Positions 8,858 to 18,595 of a stretch of DNA of 64,000 nt are shown one piece after another. Made by a program: the position numbers and the translations under genes. Position 1 is the stretch's first letter, and each line of letters begins with the position of its first letter. Origin of the DNA: Promethearchaeota archaeon (GTDB lineage: Archaea; Asgardarchaeota; Lokiarchaeia; Sigyniarchaeales; SOKP01); assembly GCA_019894975.1 (NCBI GenBank), contig JAGXNO010000002.1:1-64000 (forward strand), written 5' to 3'. The notes below the pieces were generated by a model. That model was not told the origin of the DNA and searched no databases. It worked only from the letters and a program-made list of their open reading frames with translations.

Positions 8858-10057
8858 ATGGAATATTTTAAAGAACTGTTGACTAAACCAACACTATTTC
8901 AAGAGGAAAGGAAACTTGACATGAATTTCATTCCTGAAGAATTACCGCACCGAGACAAGGAAATCTCCTTACTATCGCAATTATTTTTAAGTCTTATAAC
9001 AAAACCAAATTCAATTTCTAGAAAAATTCTAATAACCGGAAAAACTGGTATTGGAAAGACTGTTACAGTAAAAGTTTTCGGTAGCATTCTCCAAAAAATA
9101 GCAAAAGAAAGAAATATAGTTATTAAATATGTCCATATTAATTGCCGAAAAGAAAGGACTAGTTATAAAGCCCTGATTAAGATCATTCGAATATTAAACG
9201 AAAATTTTCCAAAAAGAGGATATTCTCCTCAAGATTTATTAGAAATTATCACTGATTTTCTTAACCAACAGGATGTACATATATTAATAGTTTTGGATGA
9301 GTTAAATTATCTCATAAATAAAGGAGAAGATCTGATTTATTCTCTTACTCGAGTCAATGATGATTCAATTGATACTCAAGAAAGAATTTCAATTATTGGA
9401 ATTGTAAGGGATATCTCATGTTTAAATAATTTAGACTACAGTACTGTAAGTTCTCTGCAAAGAAACATTATTAAATTTAGCAATTATTCAAAAGAACAGA
9501 TTTTTGACATTTTAAAATATCGAGCTTATCTTAGTTTAAAGGAAAATGTTATATCAAATGATTTAATCAAAATGGTAGTTGAATCAATTCATGTAAATGG
9601 TGATATTAGAAATGGTTTAAATATATTGTGGAAAGCAACTAAGATTGCCGAAGGAAAAAATCTTCAACATATAAATTCAGAATGCGTTCGACTAGGAAGC
9701 CAAGAATTAATGCCTTTTTCAACTTTAGATGTCTTAAAGTATATGTCCTCACAAAAGCTATTTTTCTTGCTGGCAATTATTATGGGATTTAAAAAAAAAA
9801 TCGAAATTAATATTTCCTTTGCAGATATTTTAAGACGATATCAAATAATATGTGAAAACTATGGTTTGCATCCAAGATCTAATTCTCAACTTTGGAATTA
9901 TCTTCAAGAGTTTAAACGAGAGGGTATAATTTTAATTGAAATTTTAGGTGAGAAAATTAGGGGAAGGAAAGCTTCAATACAAATTCCAGAAGTAGATTTA
10001 CTAAAGTTGGAAAAAATTGTAGTTGAGATATTACAATCAAAAGGACTAAGTGTTTAA
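8858..10057 (+). CDS. cdc6: Cdc6/Orc1 replication initiator
   Basis: This 399-residue AAA+ initiator is expected to bind replication origins and load MCM. Walker A GKTGIGKT is at residues 61-68, Walker B LIVLDELN at about 143-150 and an arginine-rich sensor region follows; the C-terminal ~90 residues form a winged helix (YGLHPRSNSQLWNYLQEF...). The sensor-1 position, usually a serine-asparagine-aspartate, reads IVRD here, an unusual change. A 268-base AT-rich stretch precedes the gene. A winged-helix gene follows after 2 bases. Confidence 0.92.
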   Translation: MEYFKELLTKPTLFQEERKLDMNFIPEELPHRDKEISLLSQLFLSLITKPNSISRKILITGKTGIGKTVTVKVFGSILQKIAKERNIVIKYVHINCRKERTSYKALIKIIRILNENFPKRGYSPQDLLEIITDFLNQQDVHILIVLDELNYLINKGEDLIYSLTRVNDDSIDTQERISIIGIVRDISCLNNLDYSTVSSLQRNIIKFSNYSKEQIFDILKYRAYLSLKENVISNDLIKMVVESIHVNGDIRNGLNILWKATKIAEGKNLQHINSECVRLGSQELMPFSTLDVLKYMSSQKLFFLLAIIMGFKKKIEINISFADILRRYQIICENYGLHPRSNSQLWNYLQEFKREGIILIEILGEKIRGRKASIQIPEVDLLKLEKIVVEILQSKGLSV

Positions 10058-10059
10058 TT

Positions 10060-10350
10060 ATGATCATATCAGAAAATAAATTTTTAATTGAAGATCTCCT
10101 AGGTTCTAAAGCCAGAGTTAAAATATTAAAAGCTTTGGCTCAGAATGAGGAGTTAACAATTTCGTTAATAATTAGCAAGACTAAATTAAATTATTCTAAT
10201 GTGATAAAACATCTCAATCATCTTAAAAATCTTAATTTAGTTCAAGAAAAAACTTTTGGGAGGATTAAAATCTTTAGATACCGAATCGAAAATACAAAAG
10301 CACGTAGCTTAAAGAAATTCATTGAAATTTGGGAAGGAGATTTTTATTGA
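10060..10350 (+). CDS. ArsR-like winged-helix regulator
   Basis: This 96-residue winged helix-turn-helix protein contains LLGSKARVKILKALAQ, a recognition helix (NYSNVIKHLNHLKNLNLV) and a wing (EKTFGRIKIFRYRI), the usual ArsR-type layout at full single-domain length. It begins 2 bases after cdc6 and its end overlaps the start region of the following protease gene, so the three are probably one transcript. The target is unknown; pilus-protease control is a guess from context. Confidence 0.8.
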   Translation: MIISENKFLIEDLLGSKARVKILKALAQNEELTISLIISKTKLNYSNVIKHLNHLKNLNLVQEKTFGRIKIFRYRIENTKARSLKKFIEIWEGDFY

Positions 10351-10351
10351 T

Positions 10352-11020
10352 ATGACATTTACTTTTCTGATTACCAGTTTTATCATTTTAAACGTATTTT
10401 TTTCCATTTTTCTCTTTTTTGATTTAAAATATCGACAAGTACCATTAGTTATCTTTAAGATTTACGGTTTAATCGTGATTGTGTTAAACACTTTTGAATA
10501 TTACTTATTTCATAAACACTTAGTTTCATTTATTTTTTTTAAAATTCTTATTGGATTCTTTGTTTTTTTTTTATCTTTAATACTTTTTTCATTGAGCATT
10601 ATTGGAGGTAGCGATGGAAAACTACTTATTCTTATTTTTCTTGTATATCCTCTTCTTGTCTTGAATTTTACCATAATTCTTACTTTTTTTTTAACCTTTT
10701 CCTTGTTGTTCGTTATGCTTTTCCTAATAAATTTAGTTATTAATAGTAGTTTAAGAAAAAGCTTTTCATTTTTCCTCATTTTTAATACCCATTCAAATAT
10801 CTCAGTTATCAAGAAATCTTTCATAAAGAGCTTTTACAAGTTTCATAATTTCTCAGAATTAGGAGATTATATGGAGGAGAAATCCCTTATTAAATCATTA
10901 AATCTGGTATATAATGTTGAGATAAATAAGTTTCAAATATTATGTCAAAACCGACCACCCCTCATAATAATTATCATACTCTCAAATAATATCATTTTAT
11001 ATTTTATTCTCACAATTTAG
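10352..11020 (+). CDS. Prepilin/prearchaellin peptidase-like (A24) membrane protease
   Basis: This membrane aspartic protease is expected to cleave pilin or archaellin signal peptides at the inner face of the membrane. From the ATG at 10352 there are about six hydrophobic helices. The first catalytic Asp is D24 in FFDLKYRQVP and the second D88 in GGSDGK; the family motif is GxGD, so the third position is Ser rather than Gly. A GGGAAGGAG Shine-Dalgarno lies before this ATG, supporting it over the in-frame TTG at 10322. The C-terminal ~100 residues extend beyond the core. Likely substrates are the pilin-like genes at 14039 and 26549. Confidence 0.8.
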   Translation: MTFTFLITSFIILNVFFSIFLFFDLKYRQVPLVIFKIYGLIVIVLNTFEYYLFHKHLVSFIFFKILIGFFVFFLSLILFSLSIIGGSDGKLLILIFLVYPLLVLNFTIILTFFLTFSLLFVMLFLINLVINSSLRKSFSFFLIFNTHSNISVIKKSFIKSFYKFHNFSELGDYMEEKSLIKSLNLVYNVEINKFQILCQNRPPLIIIIILSNNIILYFILTI

Positions 11021-11104
11021 CACGATATTTCGAATTAATTTTAAATTAAATGAGTTTTACTAGAATAATGATTTTTAAATATTATACGAAGTGAAAAAAT
11101 AATA

Positions 11105-11494
11105 ATGGAAATTGAAAAAACAAGAGAAACTTCATGGAGAATTCAGTTAAAAAATAAAGATGAAAATATTGAAATAACCTCTGTAGAGATTAGTGGTGAA
11201 GTACGAATTATCAAACTTGCGCTTTTAAATAATGAAAGATCATTAAAGGTTGAAATGAATAAAGAAGAATTTTTCAATTTTCTCTCTTTGATCTCTGCTT
11301 TTAAAGATGTTGTTATAGGTGAAGAGACAAGTATAATTGACGAAGATCCAACCATTCTTTCCCCAGAATCCCAAAAGATAGAACCTATATCTGACATGAA
11401 TAATATATATCCTATTAATCTTGAACCTTCAGATAATAATTATGAAGAAAAGGAAAAGGATGAATTAAATCCTGAAGAATGGGATCCTTGGTAA
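11105..11494 (+). CDS. Unknown acidic protein
   Basis: This 129-residue protein is not recognised. The first ~75 residues look like a small beta-sheet with helix (WRIQLKNKDENIEITSVEIS, then RSLKVEMNKEEFFNFLSLIS); the C-terminal half is acidic and disordered, ending EWDPW. It has its own start after the protease gene, with 84 bases between. It is convergent with the V4R gene, with only a 6-base gap between the stops. Confidence 0.65.
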   Translation: MEIEKTRETSWRIQLKNKDENIEITSVEISGEVRIIKLALLNNERSLKVEMNKEEFFNFLSLISAFKDVVIGEETSIIDEDPTILSPESQKIEPISDMNNIYPINLEPSDNNYEEKEKDELNPEEWDPW

Positions 11495-11500
11495 AAAAAA

Positions 11501-11992
11501 TTATTTGGCTTTTATTTCAATTCTAAATTCGCAGTGATCCTGATTTAAATCTTCAAGACAACATTGCGTTTCTACCGCATTTACCCTATATAGGGCAAAT
11601 TCTCCAAATCCCGTCAATAAACCGGTAATAAAATAACAAAAATACCTTGATTTGTTTTCTAATTCTGAGGAAATATTGTGATCGAGCTCAATAACTATTA
11701 ATTCCTCAGATATAATTTTAGGGACAAATCTTCCCCACCCATGATTACTTAAAATATTAGTAAATTGATTCACTAAATCATCCAAGGATTTAGGTTTTAA
11801 ATTTTCTTCCCAAGTTTGAATTAATTTCCAACCAGTTTTTTTACCTAACCACACCAATAAGGATTTTACACCTTCTCCATAGATAGAAGCCAAAATATCT
11901 ATTATTTGAGGTGGGAAAAAAGCAAAACGATCATTAAATAGCTGATATTTGCCTTTATTAAATTTTAATCCTTTTAATTTTAGGTTTTTCAT
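11501..11992 (-). CDS. V4R-domain protein
   Basis: This 163-residue protein matches the V4R (4-vinyl reductase, Bet3-related) fold: ILASIYGEGVKSLLVWLGKKTGW helix, then FLxGxxSG-like YFITGLLTGFGEFAL, and the cysteine motif ETQCCLEDLNQDHCEF at about 145-160, which likely binds a small ligand or zinc in this family. V4R proteins serve as ligand-binding sensors or as TRAPP-like scaffolds. No DNA-binding domain is fused. It is a single-gene unit. Confidence 0.75.
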   Translation of the reverse strand: MKNLKLKGLKFNKGKYQLFNDRFAFFPPQIIDILASIYGEGVKSLLVWLGKKTGWKLIQTWEENLKPKSLDDLVNQFTNILSNHGWGRFVPKIISEELIVIELDHNISSELENKSRYFCYFITGLLTGFGEFALYRVNAVETQCCLEDLNQDHCEFRIEIKAK

Positions 11993-12173
11993 AATTACTA
12001 TCAGCTTTTTTTATTATATATTATTTTCTAACGAAGTTTAAATCATTAAAACCTATTTACCAATAATAATTTTTAGAAAAAAAAGTGACAAATTGGTTAA
12101 AGTAATCATTCCATTCTCTCCTAATCTAATAAGATGTTGACTTTAAATAATTTTTTAGAAATGGTTATAATGA

Positions 12174-12473
12174 ATGCTCGAGATAAATATTCTAGTTTTA
12201 GAAATTTCTATTTTTTTAGGCATTAATATCCTAATTTTTATATTTTCGATAATTTCTACTGATGTTCTAATTACTTCCTTAGGATTCTTTTTTTTCTTAG
12301 TTTTATTAATACCATTTCATTTGTTAATTGAAAAATTCGAGTTATTAATGATAATAGACAATTTAGAAAATTCTGCAATTTATAAGTTGATTATTTTTTA
12401 TTCTTGGTTAATTAATTTTATCATTGGCATTTCCTTATTCATTCAATTGATTTATCTATTTATTTATTGTTAG
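12174..12473 (+). CDS. Small integral membrane protein
   Basis: This 99-residue, very hydrophobic protein has about three predicted membrane helices (residues 5-25, 32-50, 70-97) with a short charged loop (EKFELLMIIDNLEN). It is not recognised. It is convergent with the pilus assembly operon, 27 bases from the end of the TadC-like gene, and about 180 bases from the V4R gene start. It could be an accessory to the pilus system, but only position suggests this. Confidence 0.55.
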   Translation: MLEINILVLEISIFLGINILIFIFSIISTDVLITSLGFFFFLVLLIPFHLLIEKFELLMIIDNLENSAIYKLIIFYSWLINFIIGISLFIQLIYLFIYC

Positions 12474-12500
12474 AATTTAAGAGAGTTTTTAATTTCTAGT

Positions 12501-14024
12501 TTAAATAAAATTTATGATATTAATAAAAGAGATTAAAAAAATCAATATAAAGATTAAATTTGAGCCTAAGATAAAGGGAAATTTTCTAATGTTATAAATA
12601 AGTTTTAAGAAGTAATAGGAGGTTATTGAAATGCTTGATATTAAAACTATAAAAATTATTCCTATACTGTAAAGATTCGGGGGATTTTTGAAGAAAAGAT
12701 TAAGTATGTCCCCCGTAAATTCAAGGTTATGAATAATTATTGTGAAAAAAGGGAAAAATCCCGAAATCGCACCTGTAATTACTGGTAAGAGAAATATAAA
12801 AAAATAAATCTTAAATTTCTCTCCTTTCATAACAATTTCTAATTTTTTTCCAAGTTTTTGATGTTTATAAATAATAGCTAAAATTTCTCTTATCTTTTCA
12901 GAAGAGAAATAAGCGTTTTTATCAACAAAGTTTTTTATTGCATCCAAAATTATAATATAACGCCAAGAATTTAATTCTGATTTTAAAAATTCTATTAATT
13001 CTCTGAAAGGATATGATGAGTTTATTAGATTAGATATTTGATTCTTTAAAGGTTTTTTTAGTATTGAAATTGAATTTTTATTCTGATTATAAGATTTAAG
13101 AAAAGCTTGTTCCGGAGATATATTACTTTTCAAATTACTTGCAAAACTTCTTAAGATTGTTATGAATTCCTCAAACTTCTTTCTTTCAATCCTAGAAAAA
13201 TCATTTATTAAACCAATTAGATAGTTTTGATTCCTTATAAATTTCTTAAATAAAAGATTTAACACACTAAAAAAGAACGGGATAAAAATAAGCAAGAAAA
13301 GAACATTAATTAACTGAAACAAAATTATAAAACACAATCCGATCGGAAAAAATAATCCAATAAAGAAGAGAATACTCATTTTTGATTGTACTTGTTTCAA
13401 ATAGATTTTAAATTGGTTCTCTAAGGAATTTTCGGCAAAAAGGTCAAAATCATAATTATCGAATTTATTGATTACCAGATATTTTGTGAAGCTGTCAAAA
13501 TCGCTAGATGGTGTTTGCATTTCAATTAACTCTTCTTCAGGTGATTTTCCTTCATGAACTCTTTTGAAAACTGTTTTGAAATAAGTTGATATTGGAATAT
13601 TATATTTAATCATAATTCTAATGAAGTTTAAGCACTTGTCAGAGTTTGTTTCAGCAGTTTTTTGAATTAATGAAAAATCAATTTTGATTAAGTAGAGAAT
13701 TGAATTTAAAATCGATTCATTATTAGATATATCTTTATAAAGAATTGAATTAAATTGGTAAGATGAAATTAATGACAGAATCGCGGAATATAGAATTATA
13801 ATTAGAAGATTAAAAGAGGTGAGAAGTATTGAAAAGGATAAGGAAATGAAAAAACAAGATAAGAAGATGAAGAAACTTGCTTTGTTAATGTCGGATTCAT
13901 TAGTATTATATAATTTTCTGTATAAATTTTGATACCTCTCATTTAACTCTTTAAACTTTAGTCGAGGGGTTTTATACTTATGAAATTTTTTACAAAATCT
14001 AATATATATTTCAATATTTTTCAT
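12501..14024 (-). CDS. TadC/FlaJ-like pilus assembly membrane protein
   Basis: This 507-residue membrane platform protein belongs to the type II secretion system F (GspF/TadC/FlaJ) class. It has a cytoplasmic N-terminus, paired membrane helices near residues 50-90 and 215-260, a cytoplasmic helical domain (residues ~285-400, RKKFEEFITILRSFASNLKSNISPEQAF, shortened here) and C-terminal helices at about 410-505. It anchors the assembly ATPase in archaeal type IV pili and archaella. It is the third gene of a minus-strand operon with the ATPase at 14475 and the pilin-like gene at 14039, with a 15-base gap. Confidence 0.75.
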   Translation of the reverse strand: MKNIEIYIRFCKKFHKYKTPRLKFKELNERYQNLYRKLYNTNESDINKASFFIFLSCFFISLSFSILLTSFNLLIIILYSAILSLISSYQFNSILYKDISNNESILNSILYLIKIDFSLIQKTAETNSDKCLNFIRIMIKYNIPISTYFKTVFKRVHEGKSPEEELIEMQTPSSDFDSFTKYLVINKFDNYDFDLFAENSLENQFKIYLKQVQSKMSILFFIGLFFPIGLCFIILFQLINVLFLLIFIPFFFSVLNLLFKKFIRNQNYLIGLINDFSRIERKKFEEFITILRSFASNLKSNISPEQAFLKSYNQNKNSISILKKPLKNQISNLINSSYPFRELIEFLKSELNSWRYIIILDAIKNFVDKNAYFSSEKIREILAIIYKHQKLGKKLEIVMKGEKFKIYFFIFLLPVITGAISGFFPFFTIIIHNLEFTGDILNLFFKNPPNLYSIGIIFIVLISSISITSYYFLKLIYNIRKFPFILGSNLIFILIFLISFINIINFI

Positions 14025-14038
14025 AAATTCTAAAAAAT

Positions 14039-14458
14039 CTAGTTTAGTTTTAAAAAATTAACTATAATTTGTGATGAGAAAGAAACGTTTAGAAGATACA
14101 TCTGGGGAGGAAGATTATGAAAGAAGCAATTGCTAAAACTAACATTATACATTAAGATATGACTTATATTTTCAGCTCTAAATTTGAATTCAAATATAAC
14201 AAAATATTCAAAAATTGTTATGTTGAGATCCTTAGGATAATTAACATTATTCTGGTAAGATTTGTCAGGATTATCAATAATAAAACAAACCGCCAGATCA
14301 ATCTCGTTAAATAAATCCAAATAATTATCTAAATCAGGTTCATCGCTTATATTATAGTCATTAAGTTCATTGAGAAAGGGAATCAGGATAGAAGAAAATA
14401 TCGTTAACAAAAAGATGCTAAATCCAAGAAGAAGTGACTTCTCAATTAGATTTGTCAT
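14039..14458 (-). CDS. Pilin- or FlaG-like secreted protein
   Basis: This ~139-residue protein has a single N-terminal hydrophobic helix (LGFSIFLLTIFSSILIPF) and an extracellular beta-rich region with N-x-S/T sites and several cysteines. It fits a minor pilin or FlaF/FlaG-like stator protein, but no class III signal motif is certain. The ATG at 14458 is taken as the start rather than an upstream TTG. It lies between the ATPase and the TadC-like genes with very short gaps, so it is most likely a component of the same surface machine. Confidence 0.55.
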   Translation of the reverse strand: MTNLIEKSLLLGFSIFLLTIFSSILIPFLNELNDYNISDEPDLDNYLDLFNEIDLAVCFIIDNPDKSYQNNVNYPKDLNITIFEYFVIFEFKFRAENISHILMYNVSFSNCFFHNLPPQMYLLNVSFSSQIIVNFLKLN

Positions 14459-14474
14459 AAAAAACAATTAAAAA

Positions 14475-16637
14475 TTATTGATTTAAAGTCCTCATATTTT
14501 TCCATTCCCCCCAGAATTGAATAAGAGCCTCAATAGAAATAAAAGAAAAATAGGATATTTTATGAAAAAGATTGATTAAATCAATCTGGTTGAAGCTATC
14601 TATTTTTGAGATAAATTGAAATATATCAGTATAAACATCCATATAGGAGGAGAAATTTTCTTTAGATAAGTTTTCATATCGTCTTATTTCAGTAATGACT
14701 TTAGTTTCATAAAGAGCTTTCATTAATGTCCAGTCTTTTAATAATGGGTCAAACCTAAATATACTCTCGTCTATTAGGTTATCTAAACTCTTAGTCTGTA
14801 TAATTTCAGAAACAGAAATAATTCTTCTTCTATTAAATTCCTTTTTCATTAAGATTAGTAAATCTAAATCAGAAAAACATGATTCGTTAATATCGAAATG
14901 ATACTTAAAACGATTTATCAAAGATCCTATACTATTTGCATGTATTGTTTGAAATCCTTTTAATCCTGCTGCTAAACAATGAAACATAGCTTCTGCTTCT
15001 TCTTTTGTTAATATTTCTCCTAAATATATTAAATCTGGAGTTCTATGCAAGAGTGTTTTAATGAGATTGCTTTTGGAGTAATTTTTTGATGGATGATCTT
15101 CTAAAGAATCTACCCGATATTTCAATTGGTGTTTACCTAAACCAATTTGTCTTAATGATTCAGTAACATTTTCAACATAGATTTTTCTGAACTCCTTTGG
15201 AGCCAATAAATCTAGAGCATTAATTAAAGTCGTCTTACCAGTGTCTGTTTCTCCTGTGGTTGTAATGTTTCTTCTCCGTAATAAAATAAAAAATAAGAAT
15301 GCTGCTATTGGAGAATTTAAAGTACCATTTTTCAATAGATCTTGTATCGTAAACACATTTTTATTCATCTTCCTTATATCCAAAGCAAATGATTCTATTT
15401 GAATTGGTTCAATATCAATTGCAAATCTACAATAGAAATAATGATTTTTGATTACTAACTTTATGCTCGGATTCATATAATCGAGTCTTTTTCCACTATA
15501 TAATCTGAAAAAAGTTTTTATACGTTCTATTTCATTTAAAACTAATCTTATTCCAGTACGACATCTCCCATGAATCTGGTGATTTATATAAATTTCATCA
15601 TTGGGAGAGTCTAAAAATATTTCCTCTATTTTATCATCAATTAACAATGGAAAAATTTTATCAAAACACAATTTTTTTAGTGCCACCACGAATCCAAATT
15701 TCTCTAATTTCGATTCTGAAAGTCTGTATTTTGACTTGAGTAACTCTACTGACTCATTTTTATACAGTTCTATTAATTTTTCTAAAGGAATCACTTGGTC
15801 AAATTCAATAGTTTCAATATTTAATGTAATGTCCTTTATAATTTGATTAAAATAATTTTCCTCTTCATCCTTTTTAAAAAAGATATTGATTCTGTATAGT
15901 TTTTCATTCTCATAAGGGGGTTGAAATATCTTTACTTGGAAATTATTTTGATCTCCAATTTTATAAGTATCGATATTTACAAATTTTTCTTTTAGTGTTG
16001 TTTCTCGGAAATTTTGGGTTGACTTTGTGAGAATGAGAGGTTTAGCAAGCAGACATTGGTAAAAATTGATGTCTTTACGTTTATAACTCTTAAAATCATT
16101 AATCAACTTCAAGTTATCAAAGATTTTTAATATGTAGTCTAACAAATTTATAAGGTAGATTTGACATTTCCGGCATATTGGATTCTTTAATTCTTTTATT
16201 TTAAATTCGGAATATAGTTTAAACACTAGTTCATATAGTAAGATCGGATCGTAATATTCAAACTCACGTATCTTAGAAACTTTGGAAAAGAATTGAAAGA
16301 GATCGCATTTGAATTCTTCATAATTACATTTTTTCTTTCTTACATTTATAAACTTTTTAAGAAGTTTATGGATCTTTTTTAAGTCTTTATAATATTCTAA
16401 AATCGAGTTAAATTGATGAGATCGAATCAGAAGATCATTTTTTAATATCGAAATGAAATCAAATTTCTGTTCTTTATTAATATAAAGATAATACAACAGA
16501 CAGTTAAGGCATTTCTTATTCTCGCTTAGAGCTTCTCCTTTTTCAAAACATTGCTTACAATCAATCGTTAAAATCCTATCTTTTTTTCCAGTTATGTTTT
16601 CTTTTTCTTGGAAGTAACTAAGGTTCTTTATAATCAT
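14475..16637 (-). CDS. TadA/FlaI-type pilus assembly ATPase with zinc-binding N-terminus
   Basis: This 720-residue type II/IV secretion ATPase powers assembly of type IV pilus or archaellum-like filaments. Walker A is GETDTGKTT near residues 457-465, a Walker B-like DLIYLGEI lies at about 535-542 and the HANS motif at about 564-567. The N-terminal ~200 residues carry paired cysteines (DCKQC, KCLNC, CRKCQ), which suggests a zinc-binding domain not seen in standard FlaI. The enzyme is unusually long. It begins the operon and is divergent from uL3, with 120 bases between. Confidence 0.85.
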   Translation of the reverse strand: MIIKNLSYFQEKENITGKKDRILTIDCKQCFEKGEALSENKKCLNCLLYYLYINKEQKFDFISILKNDLLIRSHQFNSILEYYKDLKKIHKLLKKFINVRKKKCNYEEFKCDLFQFFSKVSKIREFEYYDPILLYELVFKLYSEFKIKELKNPICRKCQIYLINLLDYILKIFDNLKLINDFKSYKRKDINFYQCLLAKPLILTKSTQNFRETTLKEKFVNIDTYKIGDQNNFQVKIFQPPYENEKLYRINIFFKKDEEENYFNQIIKDITLNIETIEFDQVIPLEKLIELYKNESVELLKSKYRLSESKLEKFGFVVALKKLCFDKIFPLLIDDKIEEIFLDSPNDEIYINHQIHGRCRTGIRLVLNEIERIKTFFRLYSGKRLDYMNPSIKLVIKNHYFYCRFAIDIEPIQIESFALDIRKMNKNVFTIQDLLKNGTLNSPIAAFLFFILLRRRNITTTGETDTGKTTLINALDLLAPKEFRKIYVENVTESLRQIGLGKHQLKYRVDSLEDHPSKNYSKSNLIKTLLHRTPDLIYLGEILTKEEAEAMFHCLAAGLKGFQTIHANSIGSLINRFKYHFDINESCFSDLDLLILMKKEFNRRRIISVSEIIQTKSLDNLIDESIFRFDPLLKDWTLMKALYETKVITEIRRYENLSKENFSSYMDVYTDIFQFISKIDSFNQIDLINLFHKISYFSFISIEALIQFWGEWKNMRTLNQ

Positions 16638-16767
16638 TTAAACACTTTTTCGAAAAGAAAAATAAAAATAACCCTTTTTTATTCATCAGTGAGAACCAGC
16701 AGAATTCAACAAGAATGAAAAAATTTATTTATTTTAAAAAATTCTTTACTAAAAGTTAGTGATTATT

Positions 16768-17787
16768 ATGGGTCATCGTAAAAAACACGCACCAAGGCAT
16801 GGATCCTTAGCATTTCTTCCGAGGAAAAGAGCAGCATCAGAAAAGGCTCGTGTAAGGCATTGGTTAGACAATTTAGAAGAAATTAATTTCCTGGGATTCG
16901 CTGGTTTCAAGGCTGGAATGACTCATATAATCTACGTTGAAGATCAACCAAATAGTCCATATTATGGAAAAGAATTAATGAAACCAGTAACAGTTATTGA
17001 GGTTCCTCCATTAATTCTTATAGGTATTAGAGTCTATAACGAAGATGAGTACGGTAAATATGTGGTGGGGGAGTTAATTGCCACCGAATTTAATAATTTT
17101 ATAACTCGAAAAGTTAGTCTCCCAAATTTTGAAAAATATGATATTGAAAGCAAGAAAAAAGAAATTTTAAAGGAATTAAATAATAGCAGTGATATCAGAG
17201 GAATTTTTCAGACTCAGCCTTATCAAATTTCAATACCTAGAAAGAAACCCGATATAATTGAAATAAAGATTAATTCGTCAAATCAACCAAAAGAAGAATT
17301 TAACTTTGCGTATAACAATTTAGGTAAAGAAATTAGAGCTAGGGATGTTTTAAAAGAGGGTGAATTAATTGATACAGTATCGATTACAAAAGGTAAGGGA
17401 TTTCAAGGTCCTGTGAAACGATTTGGGATTAGAATTTTATCGAGGAAAAATAGTAAAGTACGGAGAGCTGTGGCGTGTATAGGTCCTTGGCACCCTGCTA
17501 GAGTTCTTTATACAGTACCTAGAGCAGGACAGATGGGATATCACCAAAGAACAGAATATCATAAAAGAATAATGCTTATTGGTGAAAATGAGGAAGAAAT
17601 TAATCCCAAAGGAGGATACATTCGTTATGGTAAAATTCAAGGTGATTATCTTTTAGTTTTAGGATCTATTCCTGGTCCTAAGAAAAGATTAATAAGAATA
17701 AGAAAGACAATCAGACCGATAACGTCTTATCTCGTCAAATCTCCGGAAATTACGTTCATAAGTAGAGAGAGTCATCAAAGGAAATAA
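16768..17787 (+). CDS. rpl3: Ribosomal protein uL3
   Basis: This ~339-residue large-subunit protein sits near the peptidyl-transferase centre. Family features include the N-terminal GHRKKHAPRHGSLAFLPRKR and the internal SITKGKGFQGPVKRFG, and later GPWHPARV plus AGQMGYHQRTEYHKR; all are archaeal/eukaryotic type. The ATG at 16768 is preferred over GTG at 16759, which only adds three residues. It begins a uL3-uL4-uL23 operon, with an AT-rich promoter region (TTTATTTATTTTAAAA) about 45 bases upstream. Confidence 0.97.
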   Translation: MGHRKKHAPRHGSLAFLPRKRAASEKARVRHWLDNLEEINFLGFAGFKAGMTHIIYVEDQPNSPYYGKELMKPVTVIEVPPLILIGIRVYNEDEYGKYVVGELIATEFNNFITRKVSLPNFEKYDIESKKKEILKELNNSSDIRGIFQTQPYQISIPRKKPDIIEIKINSSNQPKEEFNFAYNNLGKEIRARDVLKEGELIDTVSITKGKGFQGPVKRFGIRILSRKNSKVRRAVACIGPWHPARVLYTVPRAGQMGYHQRTEYHKRIMLIGENEEEINPKGGYIRYGKIQGDYLLVLGSIPGPKKRLIRIRKTIRPITSYLVKSPEITFISRESHQRK

Positions 17788-17807
17788 GAATAGAAAATGG
17801 TGTTTCT

Positions 17808-18590
17808 ATGGAAAAAATTAATGTTTACGATTTAGACGGAAAAAAGAAGGGATTAATTGATAAACCTGGTATTTTTAGCGTAAAACCTAGAAAAGATCTT
17901 ATCCAAATGTCAAATAATGTTTCACAGAGTAAAAATAAACAACCTCAAGGAAGAGATATTAGTGCGGGTTTAAAAAATGTCTCAAAAGGGTGGGGGACGG
18001 GTTTTGGTATGTCTCGAGCGCCCCGAAGAAAAGGATCAGGTTTTCCTACTGCAAGAAATGTAGGGAGGGTTCCTTATGCTAGAGGAGGACGTCGTACACA
18101 CCCTATCAAATCTGAAAAAGTCATTACAAAAAAAATTAATAAAAAAACAAAGAAGTTATCAGTAATCTCCGCAATTTCAGCATCAGGAGATAAAAATTGG
18201 GTTTTGAAGCGAGGTTATGATCTCGAGCATATTCCAGAACTACCACTGGTTATTGATGATAAAATTCAAACAGTAAAAAAAACAGAGGCAATATACTCTA
18301 TTCTATGTGATTTAGGGTTTGAAGAAGAATTATTTAAAATTAAAACGAGTAAAAAAATAAGAAGTGGAAAAGGTAAGGCAAGAGGCCGCAAATATAAAGC
18401 GAGAAAAGGGATATTGATTATAATAAAAGATGATTTTGGAATTGTTAAAGCCTCAAGAAATATCCCGGGAACAGACATCGTGAAGTTTGAGAATTTATCC
18501 ATTACCAATTTAGCACCAGGGGGAGTTTCAGGAAGGTTAATCTTATGGTCTCAATCTGCTTTTAATGAATTAAATAATTTTGAGGTGTGA
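17808..18590 (+). CDS. rpl4: Ribosomal protein uL4
   Basis: This 260-residue large-subunit protein lines the exit tunnel. Family features are [22 protein letters not shown] (shortened), the [24 protein letters not shown] loop region (shortened) and TNLAPGG near the C-terminus. The length is normal for archaea. It follows uL3 after 20 bases; its end overlaps the start region of uL23. Confidence 0.96.
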   Translation: MEKINVYDLDGKKKGLIDKPGIFSVKPRKDLIQMSNNVSQSKNKQPQGRDISAGLKNVSKGWGTGFGMSRAPRRKGSGFPTARNVGRVPYARGGRRTHPIKSEKVITKKINKKTKKLSVISAISASGDKNWVLKRGYDLEHIPELPLVIDDKIQTVKKTEAIYSILCDLGFEEELFKIKTSKKIRSGKGKARGRKYKARKGILIIIKDDFGIVKASRNIPGTDIVKFENLSITNLAPGGVSGRLILWSQSAFNELNNFEV

Positions 18591-18595
18591 TTTTG

